DNA from: a bacterium
Lineage (GTDB): Bacteria > UBP15 > UBA6099 > JAJRTR01
Reading direction: 5' to 3'
Length of the DNA stretch: 31,081 bases
Assembly: GCA_024278215.1 (NCBI GenBank)
Contig: JAJRTR010000012.1
Location: 1 to 31,081, forward strand
In this document: positions 5,788-13,087 of the stretch, piece by piece
Numbering within the stretch: position 1 is the first letter of the stretch
How the letters are laid out: every line of letters begins with the position of its first letter
The notes under the pieces: generated by a model
What the model saw: the letters and a program-made list of their open reading frames with translations, nothing else
Databases searched by the model: none
Told to the model about the DNA's origin: nothing
Made by a program: the position numbers and the translations under genes

Positions 5788-7851
5788 TCAGAATTCAGTA
5801 GAATATCCGAGCTCGAATGTTTTCTCTTCGTAGGTGCCGAGCTTGTTCGCTATGTACCTGTATTGCTTGTCGTAATCAATAATTTCGAGTTTTAATTTAT
5901 CGGCCTTATTCAAGTAATAGAGAAATGTGACAGTGTGTTGTTTTTCCAGCGGCGCGCCGGAAAGAACTGCGCCCTCTATGCTTTCCAGTGAATAGACTTT
6001 CTTGCCGGTTCTCCTGTAATTCAAGTTGGTTATGAATTTGAATGGAATGATATTCAACTGGAGAGAATAGGAGTCTGTGTTCGACTTGCCGTAAGTTACG
6101 GACGTACTTTTTCCGGATGAATTTTCAGAGTATGACCAGGCGTAGGCCTTGTTGTATGATGTGCTGTAGCTCATGTTGGCAAACGATTTGTATCTTGTCG
6201 AGAAGCGCCAGCTTCTTGTGTCGTTTCTGCCCATATAGTTCTGGCTGGAGCTGGTGCCGTAGACTAGGCGGTCGATATCATATCTCGAGAATGTGTTGAT
6301 GACAGTGGTGCCGGTGAATGCCGATGTGTTGTGGAACCGTTTCGTGGTTGTAAGCATGAAAGTTGTCGATTCGCTCCGCAGCGTATTCGGTATCTGGACT
6401 CGTTCCCTGGATTTCGTGTAATACTTGCTGTAGCGCAGGTTGAAACGCGGGAATATATTGCCGTAGTTCAGGACGGCGGTCGAGATGGATTCCCTGGTTT
6501 CATCTGTGATGTTGTCAGGCAGGTCATGGTGAAGGTTGTCGTGATATTTTTCATAAGATGTTGTCAATGCGATTTTTCTTGAAGGTCTTATGAAAACAAC
6601 CTTGCCATAGTTGCCTTTTTTGTCGGGGACGACTCTTCCGAGTACGGTCGGGGTGTAACGAGGCCCGATGCTTTTGTGTTCGCCTCTAAATATAAAGTTA
6701 CCGGTTCTGTAGTTGATCCCGGACCTTAAATACAGGTCGGCACCGTTGTCGTATTGTGACGAAGGCGCATCTTCCCTGTGGTTGTCGACTGCTATTTCAC
6801 TGTCCCATGTTAAGTTTTTGTCAAGTATATATACTGTGCTGAGGCTGACCAGAGAATCCTGGATGGGATTGTCGGTGGAGCTCGACAGGCTTCTTTCCGT
6901 TGATCGCAGTGCGGTTAGTTTCGCGGATAATTTAGGTGTGAACCGCCTGTCGAGCTTGAACCCGGTGGTGTATCGCTTGTGCCTGCCGTCGTGTGGTTCC
7001 TGCGACCTTCCCGTGAAGAATGTAAAACGGTTGTAGCCTCTTCTATCATATTTCCGGAGTAGATACAGGCCTCTCATCTGCACTCCGAAAATTGTGCTCT
7101 CCGAGAAATCCCGTTTCGACATCTGGAAATCACCGAAAGTTATGTCATAGTTGCCGCGCGCTATGTAAGGGTCGATATACCTGAACTTGAACCTGTCGTT
7201 TGCTCTGCCTGTAAGCTGTTCCACCGACCTGTCGTAGTGTCCGAGAAGTGTTTTCCCGTAAAACCTGTGTGTAAAATCGAAACTTCCTGTTTTATCTAAA
7301 CCTTCCTGATACTTGATCTCGTTTTCGCTCCTGTTTGCCTTATATCTTTCCGCTCCATTGAGCTCGATAAGTTTGACATTTGCCGTATATTTGCCTGTTG
7401 TGACAACTTCGTTGGACCTGACAACCGGTGCTCGTTTTCTTACAGTCGGAGCGATTTTCTTTACCAGTCGGAAAGACCATGCCAGGGGCACTACTGTTTT
7501 TCCATTGGTATCCTGGTATGTGGCAAGCACATTATGTGTGCCGAAACTCAATGGATTCTGCGGCATATAGAAAATATACTCAAGGCTGACCTGTGTCTCG
7601 GTAGTTACCTCGTCGCCGTCCAGAAAAAGCTTTATTGTAGACATGTCCAGAGGCGGGTCCGGCTTCGGCAGCTTGATGGAAATGTACGGCTGCCTGTCCG
7701 TTATTGCTTCGCCGGGCAACGGAAAGATAATATTTCCCGATGATGTCCCGACCCCGTCTGTTTGTCCGTTGCCCTGTGCCATGCTGAGCGATCCGCCGAT
7801 CAACATGCCAGCACAGGTCACAAATACGATCAATATCGTTTTTATCCTCAT
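5788..7851 (-). CDS. Outer-membrane beta-barrel protein with N-terminal Ig-like domain
   Basis: About 687 residues. The chosen start is ATG 7851, giving a classic signal peptide (MRIKTILIVFVTCAGMLIGG...LSMAQG); an earlier GTG at 7899 only adds a polar stretch. Residues about 30-135 look like an Ig/FN3-like periplasmic domain (FPLPGEAITDRQPYISI, STIKLFLDGDEV, GTHNVLATYQDTNGK). A basic linker follows (RKRAPVVRS). From about residue 160 onward the protein alternates short amphipathic strands and turns rich in Tyr, Arg and Thr, ending ELGYSTEF, a C-terminal aromatic residue as recognised by BamA. I infer a large barrel of 16 or more strands. The cargo is unknown; no TonB plug domain is evident. 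The gene is transcribed away from the aminotransferase gene. Confidence 0.7.
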   Translation of the reverse strand: MRIKTILIVFVTCAGMLIGGSLSMAQGNGQTDGVGTSSGNIIFPLPGEAITDRQPYISIKLPKPDPPLDMSTIKLFLDGDEVTTETQVSLEYIFYMPQNPLSFGTHNVLATYQDTNGKTVVPLAWSFRLVKKIAPTVRKRAPVVRSNEVVTTGKYTANVKLIELNGAERYKANRSENEIKYQEGLDKTGSFDFTHRFYGKTLLGHYDRSVEQLTGRANDRFKFRYIDPYIARGNYDITFGDFQMSKRDFSESTIFGVQMRGLYLLRKYDRRGYNRFTFFTGRSQEPHDGRHKRYTTGFKLDRRFTPKLSAKLTALRSTERSLSSSTDNPIQDSLVSLSTVYILDKNLTWDSEIAVDNHREDAPSSQYDNGADLYLRSGINYRTGNFIFRGEHKSIGPRYTPTVLGRVVPDKKGNYGKVVFIRPSRKIALTTSYEKYHDNLHHDLPDNITDETRESISTAVLNYGNIFPRFNLRYSKYYTKSRERVQIPNTLRSESTTFMLTTTKRFHNTSAFTGTTVINTFSRYDIDRLVYGTSSSQNYMGRNDTRSWRFSTRYKSFANMSYSTSYNKAYAWSYSENSSGKSTSVTYGKSNTDSYSLQLNIIPFKFITNLNYRRTGKKVYSLESIEGAVLSGAPLEKQHTVTFLYYLNKADKLKLEIIDYDKQYRYIANKLGTYEEKTFELGYSTEF

Positions 7852-8136
7852 AATTATGAAGTTATGCTCCCTTGTTTTCTGTTGAGAATTGTTTATCACA
7901 ATATACTAATCAAATCAATATGTTAATAAATATTTTGCAAATACAATTGCCTTTTACAAAAACGCACAAGTTCAGAACTTATTGAAAGTATTCCCGGTTT
8001 TGCGATATTTACGAATATATATTACTGCTGAGTTTGTTTGTATCGCTGAACGCTTTATTCGATAACAATTCTCGCCATCACATATTTCATGTTCTATAAA
8101 ATATTGAAACGTAATAATGAACGGTTGCAATGTATA

Positions 8137-8145
8137 TGCTATAAT
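8137..8145 (+). promoter_or_regulatory. Extended -10 promoter for the aminotransferase gene
   Basis: TGC-TATAAT is a perfect -10 hexamer with the TGn extension. The region upstream has no good -35 box, as is usual for extended -10 promoters. The start would be near 8152, leaving a leader of about 130 bases that contains the CRP-type site. Confidence 0.5.
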
Positions 8146-8169
8146 ACACGATTGCAAGTGGTGAATCAA

Positions 8170-8185
8170 TGTGATTTGGGTCACA
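8170..8185. promoter_or_regulatory. CRP/FNR-superfamily binding site (perfect palindrome)
   Basis: TGTGA-TTTGGG-TCACA matches the CRP consensus TGTGA-N6-TCACA at all ten specific positions. It lies 97 bases before the aminotransferase ATG and about 320 before the barrel ATG. Relative to the 8137-8145 promoter it would sit downstream of the start, a position typical of repression. Confidence 0.6.
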
Positions 8186-8281
8186 AAAAAGTGTACATGG
8201 GAGTGCTGAAGCACCGGAATATGCCGGATACTTGACACTTCCATGAGCACCTGAAGAAAACAAATAAGGGGTAAACAAAGA

Positions 8282-9622
8282 ATGGATTTCAGTGTACTGG
8301 AAAAAAACGGTTTGAAAGATATGCTGTCGAAAACCGCTGTGGACATTTTTCTGCCGGACGGTATATTTTACTGGAGCGGGCGGGCGAAAAAGGAGGCCGA
8401 GATCAACGGCACAATCGGTTCGGCCAGGGGCAGGACGTCGCATTTTCTCGAGGACGCCGACGACACGGTCAGGACCTTTTATCTGCCTTCGGTGATAGAA
8501 GCTCTTCGCAAGCTTGATCCCGAACAAATCGCGCCTTATGCCCCCATTGCCGGTGCGCCGGCTTTCAGGAAAGCATGGCGGAAATGGGTTATTAACAAAC
8601 TTTCGCCACATTACGACTTCGATGCAGACCTGATTTGCACACCGATAGTTGTGCCGGGAGCAACCCCCGGCATCGCCTACCTGTCGAGGATGTTCCTCTC
8701 CCCCGGCGACACGCTGCTCTGCCACGACAGGCACTGGGAGAACTACGAATTGATGTATGAGGACTGCCAGGGACTGAAGATCGACACAGTGCCGCTTTTC
8801 TCGGGCGGTGGCATGGACGTCGGCGCATTCGCGGCAAAAGTGAAGTCGATGGCGGCAAGCGGCAACAATGTCGTCACGGTCCTCAATTTCCCCAACAACC
8901 CCTCGGGGTATATGCCCACTATCAGGGAAGGTGAGGAGTTGCGGAGTGCGCTGGTAAAGGTTGCCGATGAAATCGCGGGAAAGATAATTCTCATATTCGA
9001 CGACGCTTATGAAGGTTATGTTTTCGAGGAAGATGTCGCGCCAGTATCTATTTTCGGACATTTCGTCGGTGCGCACCCGGATATAGTAGCGATCAAGTGC
9101 GACGGAGCGACAAAAGAATTCCTGCTTTATGGGGGCAGAGTCGCTGCAGTCACCTTCGCGCACCATCCTGACTGGGGCGACAAAGACGCTGTCTTCGCTG
9201 CTCTTGAGAACAAGATGAAAGCATTCATCAGAGGCTCGATATCCAACTGCAACAGGGCGGCCCAGGAAGCAGTGGCGGCGGCTCTCGAGGACGAATATAT
9301 AGTTGCGCGAGAGAGACAGACGATAAATGACGTGCTCGCGGACCGCTATCGGGCCTTGAAGACGGCTATCGGAAACGCCGACATGAAGGGCTGCGTGCCG
9401 GACCCATTCAATTCGGGATTCTTCTGTTCCCTGAATGTTAATGTGCCGGCGGAAGAGCTGGCGGACAAGCTGCTCGGGGAATACCGTGTGGGAGTGATCC
9501 CTATTGTCAACAGCAAACTTGGGATAAATGCTGTGAGAATCGCTTTCTGCAGTGTTGAAAGTGAGATGATCGAAGAAATGGTGGACAGGATTTCAAAGGC
9601 TGTCGCAGATTTTTGGACCTAA
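8282..9622 (+). CDS. PLP-dependent class I/II aminotransferase
   Basis: A 446-residue fold-type I enzyme. It shows VVPGATPGIAYLSRMFLSPGD (phosphate-loop region, about 123-143), LNFPNNPSGY (201-210; N206-P-x-G substrate/PLP motif), IFDDAYEGY (239-246; the Asp that pairs with the PLP nitrogen plus the Tyr), DGATKEFLLYGGRVA (274-288; Lys278 is the likely Schiff-base lysine and Arg286 contacts phosphate), and INAVRIAFCS near 414 (carboxylate-binding Arg). The expected reaction is transamination between an amino acid and a 2-oxo acid; the substrate cannot be told from sequence. AAGGGG precedes the ATG at good spacing. It is probably monocistronic, because the next gene has its own promoter. It is preceded by a CRP-type site, so carbon or redox control is possible. 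Confidence 0.88.
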   Translation: MDFSVLEKNGLKDMLSKTAVDIFLPDGIFYWSGRAKKEAEINGTIGSARGRTSHFLEDADDTVRTFYLPSVIEALRKLDPEQIAPYAPIAGAPAFRKAWRKWVINKLSPHYDFDADLICTPIVVPGATPGIAYLSRMFLSPGDTLLCHDRHWENYELMYEDCQGLKIDTVPLFSGGGMDVGAFAAKVKSMAASGNNVVTVLNFPNNPSGYMPTIREGEELRSALVKVADEIAGKIILIFDDAYEGYVFEEDVAPVSIFGHFVGAHPDIVAIKCDGATKEFLLYGGRVAAVTFAHHPDWGDKDAVFAALENKMKAFIRGSISNCNRAAQEAVAAALEDEYIVARERQTINDVLADRYRALKTAIGNADMKGCVPDPFNSGFFCSLNVNVPAEELADKLLGEYRVGVIPIVNSKLGINAVRIAFCSVESEMIEEMVDRISKAVADFWT

Positions 9623-9755
9623 AGAATTCCTCGGATTTCAGTCCGGGGCTGTTCATGCCTGTGGCTATCCGGTTGCCGGGAACGGAAATGGGGATGCTTC
9701 CCATATAAAAAACAATTTTATTGTGTATTTCCGGCCAAATAACTGAAAAATGCAG

Positions 9756-9783
9756 GTGACTTCAGCATATTTTGTGATATAAT
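9756..9783 (+). promoter_or_regulatory. Promoter of the CheX-like gene (leaderless transcript predicted)
   Basis: GTGACT (9756-9761), a 16-base spacer and a perfect TATAAT (9778-9783). Only seven bases separate the hexamer from the ATG at 9791, so transcription would start at or one base before the start codon. Confidence 0.6.
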
Positions 9784-9790
9784 AATCCGC

Positions 9791-10300
9791 ATGAGTTCAA
9801 AAAGGAAAAGTAAACAACTCAAAGAAATAGAAGCCGCATTTGTAAATCCGTTTCTTTCATCCCTCTATTCCACACTGAATCAGATGGGCGGGATTGATTC
9901 TCACAGGCAGGACGTTCAGCTTGAAAACATCAAGACTTTTGCCGGTGATGTCCTTGTGATAATGAAGGTTGACGGAACTATTACCGGACTGGTTATTGTC
10001 AAGCTGGATATAGAAACGATGAAAAAACTTGTCTCCAGGTTCCTTTTCGGTGTTCCCATAGTAGAAGTCGATGAGATGGCCGGAAACGCGCTCAAGGAGT
10101 TCATCCTGCGTGTTGCGGAAAAAGCGAAAAAACTGCTCAGCGAAAGAGATTATCACTCGAATGTATCACACGGCATCACGTTTTCAAAACCACTTGATTT
10201 CGGGAAAAACCTCGAATTTATCAAGGTATCATATATTACTGACTGCGGCCCCCTGGAAGTCTACTTCAACATAATGAAAACAACCCTCCTGTCGAAATAA
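9791..10300 (+). CDS. CheX-like (CheC/CheX/FliY family) domain protein, probably non-catalytic
   Basis: A 169-residue protein with the CheX layout: FVNPFLSSLYSTLNQMGG (17-34), a beta-hairpin GDVLVIMKVDGTITGLVIVKLD (52-73), METMKKL-type helix, FLFGVPIVEVDEMAGNALKEF (85-104), then a second beta-rich half. CheX-type proteins dephosphorylate CheY-P using a Glu-x2-Asn pair. Here Glu103 is present but the Asn position is Leu (KEFILRV), so phosphatase activity is doubtful. It may be a phospho-receiver binding or dimerisation module. No chemotaxis gene is adjacent. The first residues are basic (SSKRKSKQ). There is no Shine-Dalgarno site, consistent with the leaderless promoter just upstream. Confidence 0.6.
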   Translation: MSSKRKSKQLKEIEAAFVNPFLSSLYSTLNQMGGIDSHRQDVQLENIKTFAGDVLVIMKVDGTITGLVIVKLDIETMKKLVSRFLFGVPIVEVDEMAGNALKEFILRVAEKAKKLLSERDYHSNVSHGITFSKPLDFGKNLEFIKVSYITDCGPLEVYFNIMKTTLLSK

Positions 10301-10306
10301 AACTAA

Positions 10307-10333
10307 CCCGGATTTCTCACAAAGAAATCCGGG
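10307..10333 (-). repeat. 27-bp hairpin repeat, copy 2
   Basis: A perfect 11-bp stem, CCCGGATTTCT/AGAAATCCGGG, closes a CACAA loop. It is the reverse complement of the hairpin at 4873-4899 (one mismatch). It lies 6 bases after the CheX-like stop codon and directly next to repeat C copy 1. Confidence 0.7.
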
Positions 10334-10335
10334 GG

Positions 10336-10461
10336 AACTGTTCGCAATGGAACATCTGAAATTCCTGGAATGCAACGACTGTGTCGTTGCAACTGTGAAG
10401 AAGTCGCATTTCGCAAAAATTGCCGTTTTTACATTCCAGGATTTTCTGACAGTGCCGTTAA
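10336..10461 (+). repeat. Structured repeat C, copy 1 (126 bp)
   Basis: Differs from the reverse complement of 24518-24643 at 7 of 126 positions by my count. The outer inverted pair CCTGGAATG...CATTCCAGG encloses two hairpins: TGCAACGAC-TGT-GTCGTTGCA (perfect) and an imperfect GCAAAAA-TTTTTAC arm. A short open frame exists through it but is probably incidental. Confidence 0.85.
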
Positions 10462-10561
10462 CCCCAATACCGTTTGCTTTAGCAACAATGATGCGTAAAA
10501 AACCTGTATTTATCGTGAATATTGATACACATACCCTCTTAAGTAAACGGTATTGGGGCTA
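10459..10561 (+). repeat. Element B, copy 1 (complete, 103 bp with terminal inverted repeats)
   Basis: The left end TAACCCCAATACCGTTTGCTT (10459-10479) and the inverse of the right end (10541-10561) differ at two of 21 positions. The interior matches 2149-2231 in reverse. Its left edge shares the TTAA that ends repeat C copy 1, and the right edge is CTAA. Confidence 0.8.
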
Positions 10562-10588
10562 AGGTAGGTTTTCATCGTTTCTTTTTCC

Positions 10589-10614
10589 CGTTCCCAGGGT
10601 GAACCTTGGGAACG
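10589..10614. repeat. Long palindrome CGTTCCCA...TGGGAACG
   Basis: CGTTCCCAGGGT pairs with ACCTTGGGAACG (one G-T wobble), giving a 12-bp stem around a two-base turn. REP-like palindromes of this composition are common in environmental genomes. No T-run is present. Confidence 0.55.
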
Positions 10615-10882
10615 CCGGAACTGTAAGCTCCAGCTTCCACCAAACTCATTTCATAATTTCTTTCGGGATACAATTATCCTTTAACCATTAACTATAATCG
10701 TTGAAGCTGCTTGTTAGAAGGGAAAAACGCGAGACGCAGGTAACCGCACGATGTGGCGTCACACTGTGCTGTAACCCGCAGCCCCGCGTAATATCTTAAT
10801 GTGCGGTTATATCAGTTCGATCATTATGTCACTCAATGTACGCATTGCGCATGAGCGACGGACGATCATCAGCCGATCTCTG
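10615..10882. other. Remainder of the 10301-10882 gap
   Basis: No gene is seen. A TATAAT at 10693-10698 without a clear -35 box precedes a GC-richer stretch in which TAACCGCAC (10741-10749) and GTGCGGTTA (10801-10809) are perfect inverted copies 51 bases apart. This could be an unannotated structured transcript or the 3' region of the FecR gene. Confidence 0.3.
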
Positions 10883-11815
10883 TTATTCCTCGACAGAGAA
10901 CTGTACGTCTGCGTTGATTGTTATTTCTTCTTTAACATTATCAGTGATCTGGACAGTGGCTTCGCCGCGTTCGTTGCTGATGACTTCAAGAGACTGAGAG
11001 CCGTTTTCAACGAATGTCGCTGATCCGCCGAGCGTAAGAACAAATGTTACAGAACCATTGTAGGACTGTCCGTTTTCCTTGAACTGAACAGTTACCTCGG
11101 CTGTTCCACCGGCAGTGATGACCGGTGGGTTGATGTTGATGTCGAGATCGTAGCTGGATTCCGAGCCGGCTGATCCGCCGATCCCGTTGGAGAGTGCATC
11201 AGACAACTCATCCTGCGGTATCTGACCGGCTGGTGTCGGTGCGTTCGCACCTTTTTTGACCTGTGTCCTGTGGTTCGATTTGACGATGACCGCCTGTCCG
11301 CGATTCTGGTTCTGGGCTACTGAAATCTCGCCGTCGAACACGTCGAACGTGCTGTCGGTTGTTTCCTCGACCTCAGTCGAGAAGTATGTTCCGCGCACTC
11401 CGGCGACTGCTGTCGGTGTGCTTACGTTGAATGCGTCACGCTTTCGGTTAAGTTTTTTGACCTTCATCCAGGTCTTTCCGATCTCGACATCCAGATTCGT
11501 GTTCTTGCCTTTGAGAGATTTTCTCATCTTTTCCATTTTCATGGTGGCAAGCGATGCCAGTTGCGTTATGGAACCATCGTCGAGTTCGATGACGACTTTC
11601 GACCTGCCACCTGTTTTGACGATATCTCCTTCGTACAACTGCATGCCTACATCGGCATCGATCCATGCTGTGTCGTGCATTCTCTGCACTTTGACATTTC
11701 CTTTGAAACTCTGGATCGCTGCAACTCTTACGTTGAGTGCCATGATGTAGCTGACCATCATAACCGGCAATGCCATCATAACCGCTATTACAATAAACTT
11801 GATTTTCACTTTCAT
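10883..11815 (-). CDS. FecR-domain protein with C-terminal bacterial Ig-like domain
   Basis: A 310-residue exported protein. Residues 1-27 form a hydrophobic signal or anchor. Residues about 30-165 are a FecR domain: GNVKVQRMHDTAWIDADVGMQLYEGDIVKTG, KVVIELDDGSITQLAS, and the characteristic TPTAVAGVRGTYFSTEV. Residues about 225-308 form an Ig-like (Big_1/invasin type) domain with PPVITAGGTAEVTVQF and SNERGEATVQITD. In TonB systems FecR relays signals to a sigma factor, but stand-alone FecR-domain proteins like this, without a neighbouring sigma factor or TonB receptor, are usually of unknown periplasmic role. An ideal GGAGGT precedes the ATG by 6 bases. It is probably a single-gene unit. Confidence 0.82.
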   Translation of the reverse strand: MKVKIKFIVIAVMMALPVMMVSYIMALNVRVAAIQSFKGNVKVQRMHDTAWIDADVGMQLYEGDIVKTGGRSKVVIELDDGSITQLASLATMKMEKMRKSLKGKNTNLDVEIGKTWMKVKKLNRKRDAFNVSTPTAVAGVRGTYFSTEVEETTDSTFDVFDGEISVAQNQNRGQAVIVKSNHRTQVKKGANAPTPAGQIPQDELSDALSNGIGGSAGSESSYDLDININPPVITAGGTAEVTVQFKENGQSYNGSVTFVLTLGGSATFVENGSQSLEVISNERGEATVQITDNVKEEITINADVQFSVEE

Positions 11816-12114
11816 TGTAAACCTCCGTTTTCGATTTTCAGACTCTTTTACACATATTTACATTCTATATTAAGTTTATGGCACATGTAAACTATTTTAC
11901 TATATTATATTGTGCTGTTAACTTTCGGCTCTCTCACATTACCCCTGCCGGGGACAATTTAAACATAATTTACAGAAATTGCAAAGAATTACATATAAAG
12001 CTTGTTCCGGTTACATTGTGTCCGAGTGTTAACAGAAAGGTTATTTTTCACCTCCCATATTATTACAATACGCATTTATAACACAGGTTCCACGTAATTT
12101 ACAAGCATTTGTTT

Positions 12115-12130
12115 TGTGATGAATGTCACA
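12115..12130. promoter_or_regulatory. CRP/FNR-superfamily binding site (perfect palindrome)
   Basis: TGTGA-TGAATG-TCACA, the same ten fixed bases as the site at 8170-8185. It lies 187 bases before the TauE/SafE ATG and 300 bases before the FecR ATG on the other strand, so which gene it serves is open. Confidence 0.6.
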
Positions 12131-12171
12131 ATAATATGAGAATAATGTTGGGGGCGGGAGATGAATCGTGT

Positions 12172-12220
12172 GCCTGTCTACGGTTCGAGGCCGGTTTGCC
12201 CGGGAAATGGGCGTAGAGGC
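12172..12220 (+). other. Possible structured leader RNA upstream of the TauE/SafE gene
   Basis: GCCT-gt-CTACG (12172-12182) pairs with CGTAGAGGC (12212-12220) apart from a two-base bulge, enclosing a GC-rich loop with an alternative GCCC-GGGC stem. It lies about 97 bases before the ATG. No known riboswitch consensus was recognised. Confidence 0.3.
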
Positions 12221-12316
12221 GGACGTATCACTGCGCGGCGATCTGCTGTATGCTACAATATGACTTCATTATTACGACAGTCGCAATATGGAGAATGAGA
12301 ATCGGCAGAACTTGAG

Positions 12317-13075
12317 ATGATGAACGGTATAGGAATCATAGTTGCGGGTTTCGTGATAACGCTTGTCAGCGGTATCACGCAAGGGCTCACAGGTTTCGGT
12401 TATTCTCTGGTGTTTGTATCATTCATGGTGATTTTTCTTCCGCCGAAAATCGTTGTTCCGGTGGTCACAATTCATGCCGCGCTGATCAATGTCATGATAA
12501 TATACGGTGCGAGGCGGTGGATCGAACTTCGGCGTGTGTGGCCGCTGATGCTCGCGGGTGTCTGCGGGATGCCGCTTGGGACATATCTGCTCATTTCCCT
12601 GTCGGCGCAAACGCTCAAGCCCGTCATCGGAGTGATTATCATTCTGTTTGCCGTGGCATTTCTGTCCGGGTTCGAGCATAAGTTGAGGAAGGAGACAGCA
12701 GCATCGATTTTCGTCGGTTTCCTGAGCGGAATGCTGAATGCCGGAACGGGCATGAGCGGCCCGCCTGTGATACTTTTTTTCACAAATCAAGGCGTGTCCA
12801 AAGATGTGTTTCGCGCAAATCTTGCCGCATATTTTATGTTTGTTAATCTCTCGACGCTCCTTTTTTTTCTGTATAAAGGGCTTGTCACGGCTGACGTGGC
12901 GCGATATTCCGCCATGCTGCTTCCGGGTCTTGTTATCGGTGCGGTCGGAGGCATCAGGCTTTCTGCGGCAGTGGATGAAAACATCTTTAAAAAGATTGCT
13001 TTGCTGATTGTCATTATGGCAGGTATTATGTCCGTCGCGCCGCGTGCTTACGATCTTATGAAAAGCCTGTTGTGA
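12317..13075 (+). CDS. TauE/SafE-family (DUF81) membrane permease
   Basis: A 252-residue polytopic inner-membrane protein with about eight hydrophobic segments. It begins GIIVAGFVITLVSGITQGLTGFGYSLV, the family's N-terminal repeat motif (x-x-G-x-x-G-x-G-G/F), and has a second repeat FVGFLSGMLNAGTGMSGPPVILFF at about 133-156. The length suits the family (240-270). Members export or import sulfite, sulfoacetate or other anions; the substrate here is unknown. A start at the first of two adjacent ATGs is likely. The TGA is followed after 12 bases by the trmJ-like gene, whose Shine-Dalgarno site overlaps the stop, so they form one transcription unit. Confidence 0.85.
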   Translation: MMNGIGIIVAGFVITLVSGITQGLTGFGYSLVFVSFMVIFLPPKIVVPVVTIHAALINVMIIYGARRWIELRRVWPLMLAGVCGMPLGTYLLISLSAQTLKPVIGVIIILFAVAFLSGFEHKLRKETAASIFVGFLSGMLNAGTGMSGPPVILFFTNQGVSKDVFRANLAAYFMFVNLSTLLFFLYKGLVTADVARYSAMLLPGLVIGAVGGIRLSAAVDENIFKKIALLIVIMAGIMSVAPRAYDLMKSLL

Positions 13076-13087
13076 GGAGGATGCTCT

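Larger units (their letters stand above)
7852..8281. other. Divergent intergenic region (barrel gene / aminotransferase gene)
   Basis: An AT-rich gap of 430 bases. It contains a 26-base fragment of repeat D in reverse orientation (7950-7975, containing AACGCACAAGTTC), an extended -10 element (8137-8145), a perfect CRP-type palindrome (8170-8185), and two small hairpins in the presumed leader (GTGC-TGAA-GCAC at 8203-8214 and CCGG-AATATG-CCGG at 8214-8227). I see no gene here. Confidence 0.6.
11816..12316. other. Divergent intergenic region (FecR gene / TauE gene)
   Basis: About 500 bases, AT-rich up to 12140 and then GC-rich. It contains the perfect CRP-type palindrome at 12115-12130 and a potential RNA fold at 12172-12220. 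I see no open frame with coding character. Confidence 0.5.

Noticed and set aside
8087-9166. 359-codon minus-strand frame opposite the aminotransferase
   Set aside because: It mirrors a clear PLP enzyme, contains no motif of its own and runs into a repeat-bearing gap.
10347-10562. 71-codon frame inside repeats C and B
   Set aside because: Copy 2 of repeat C keeps a similar frame only because the DNA is conserved; hairpin architecture explains the conservation better.
10883-11815. FecIR-type iron signalling system
   Set aside because: No sigma factor or TonB-dependent receptor adjoins the FecR-domain gene.
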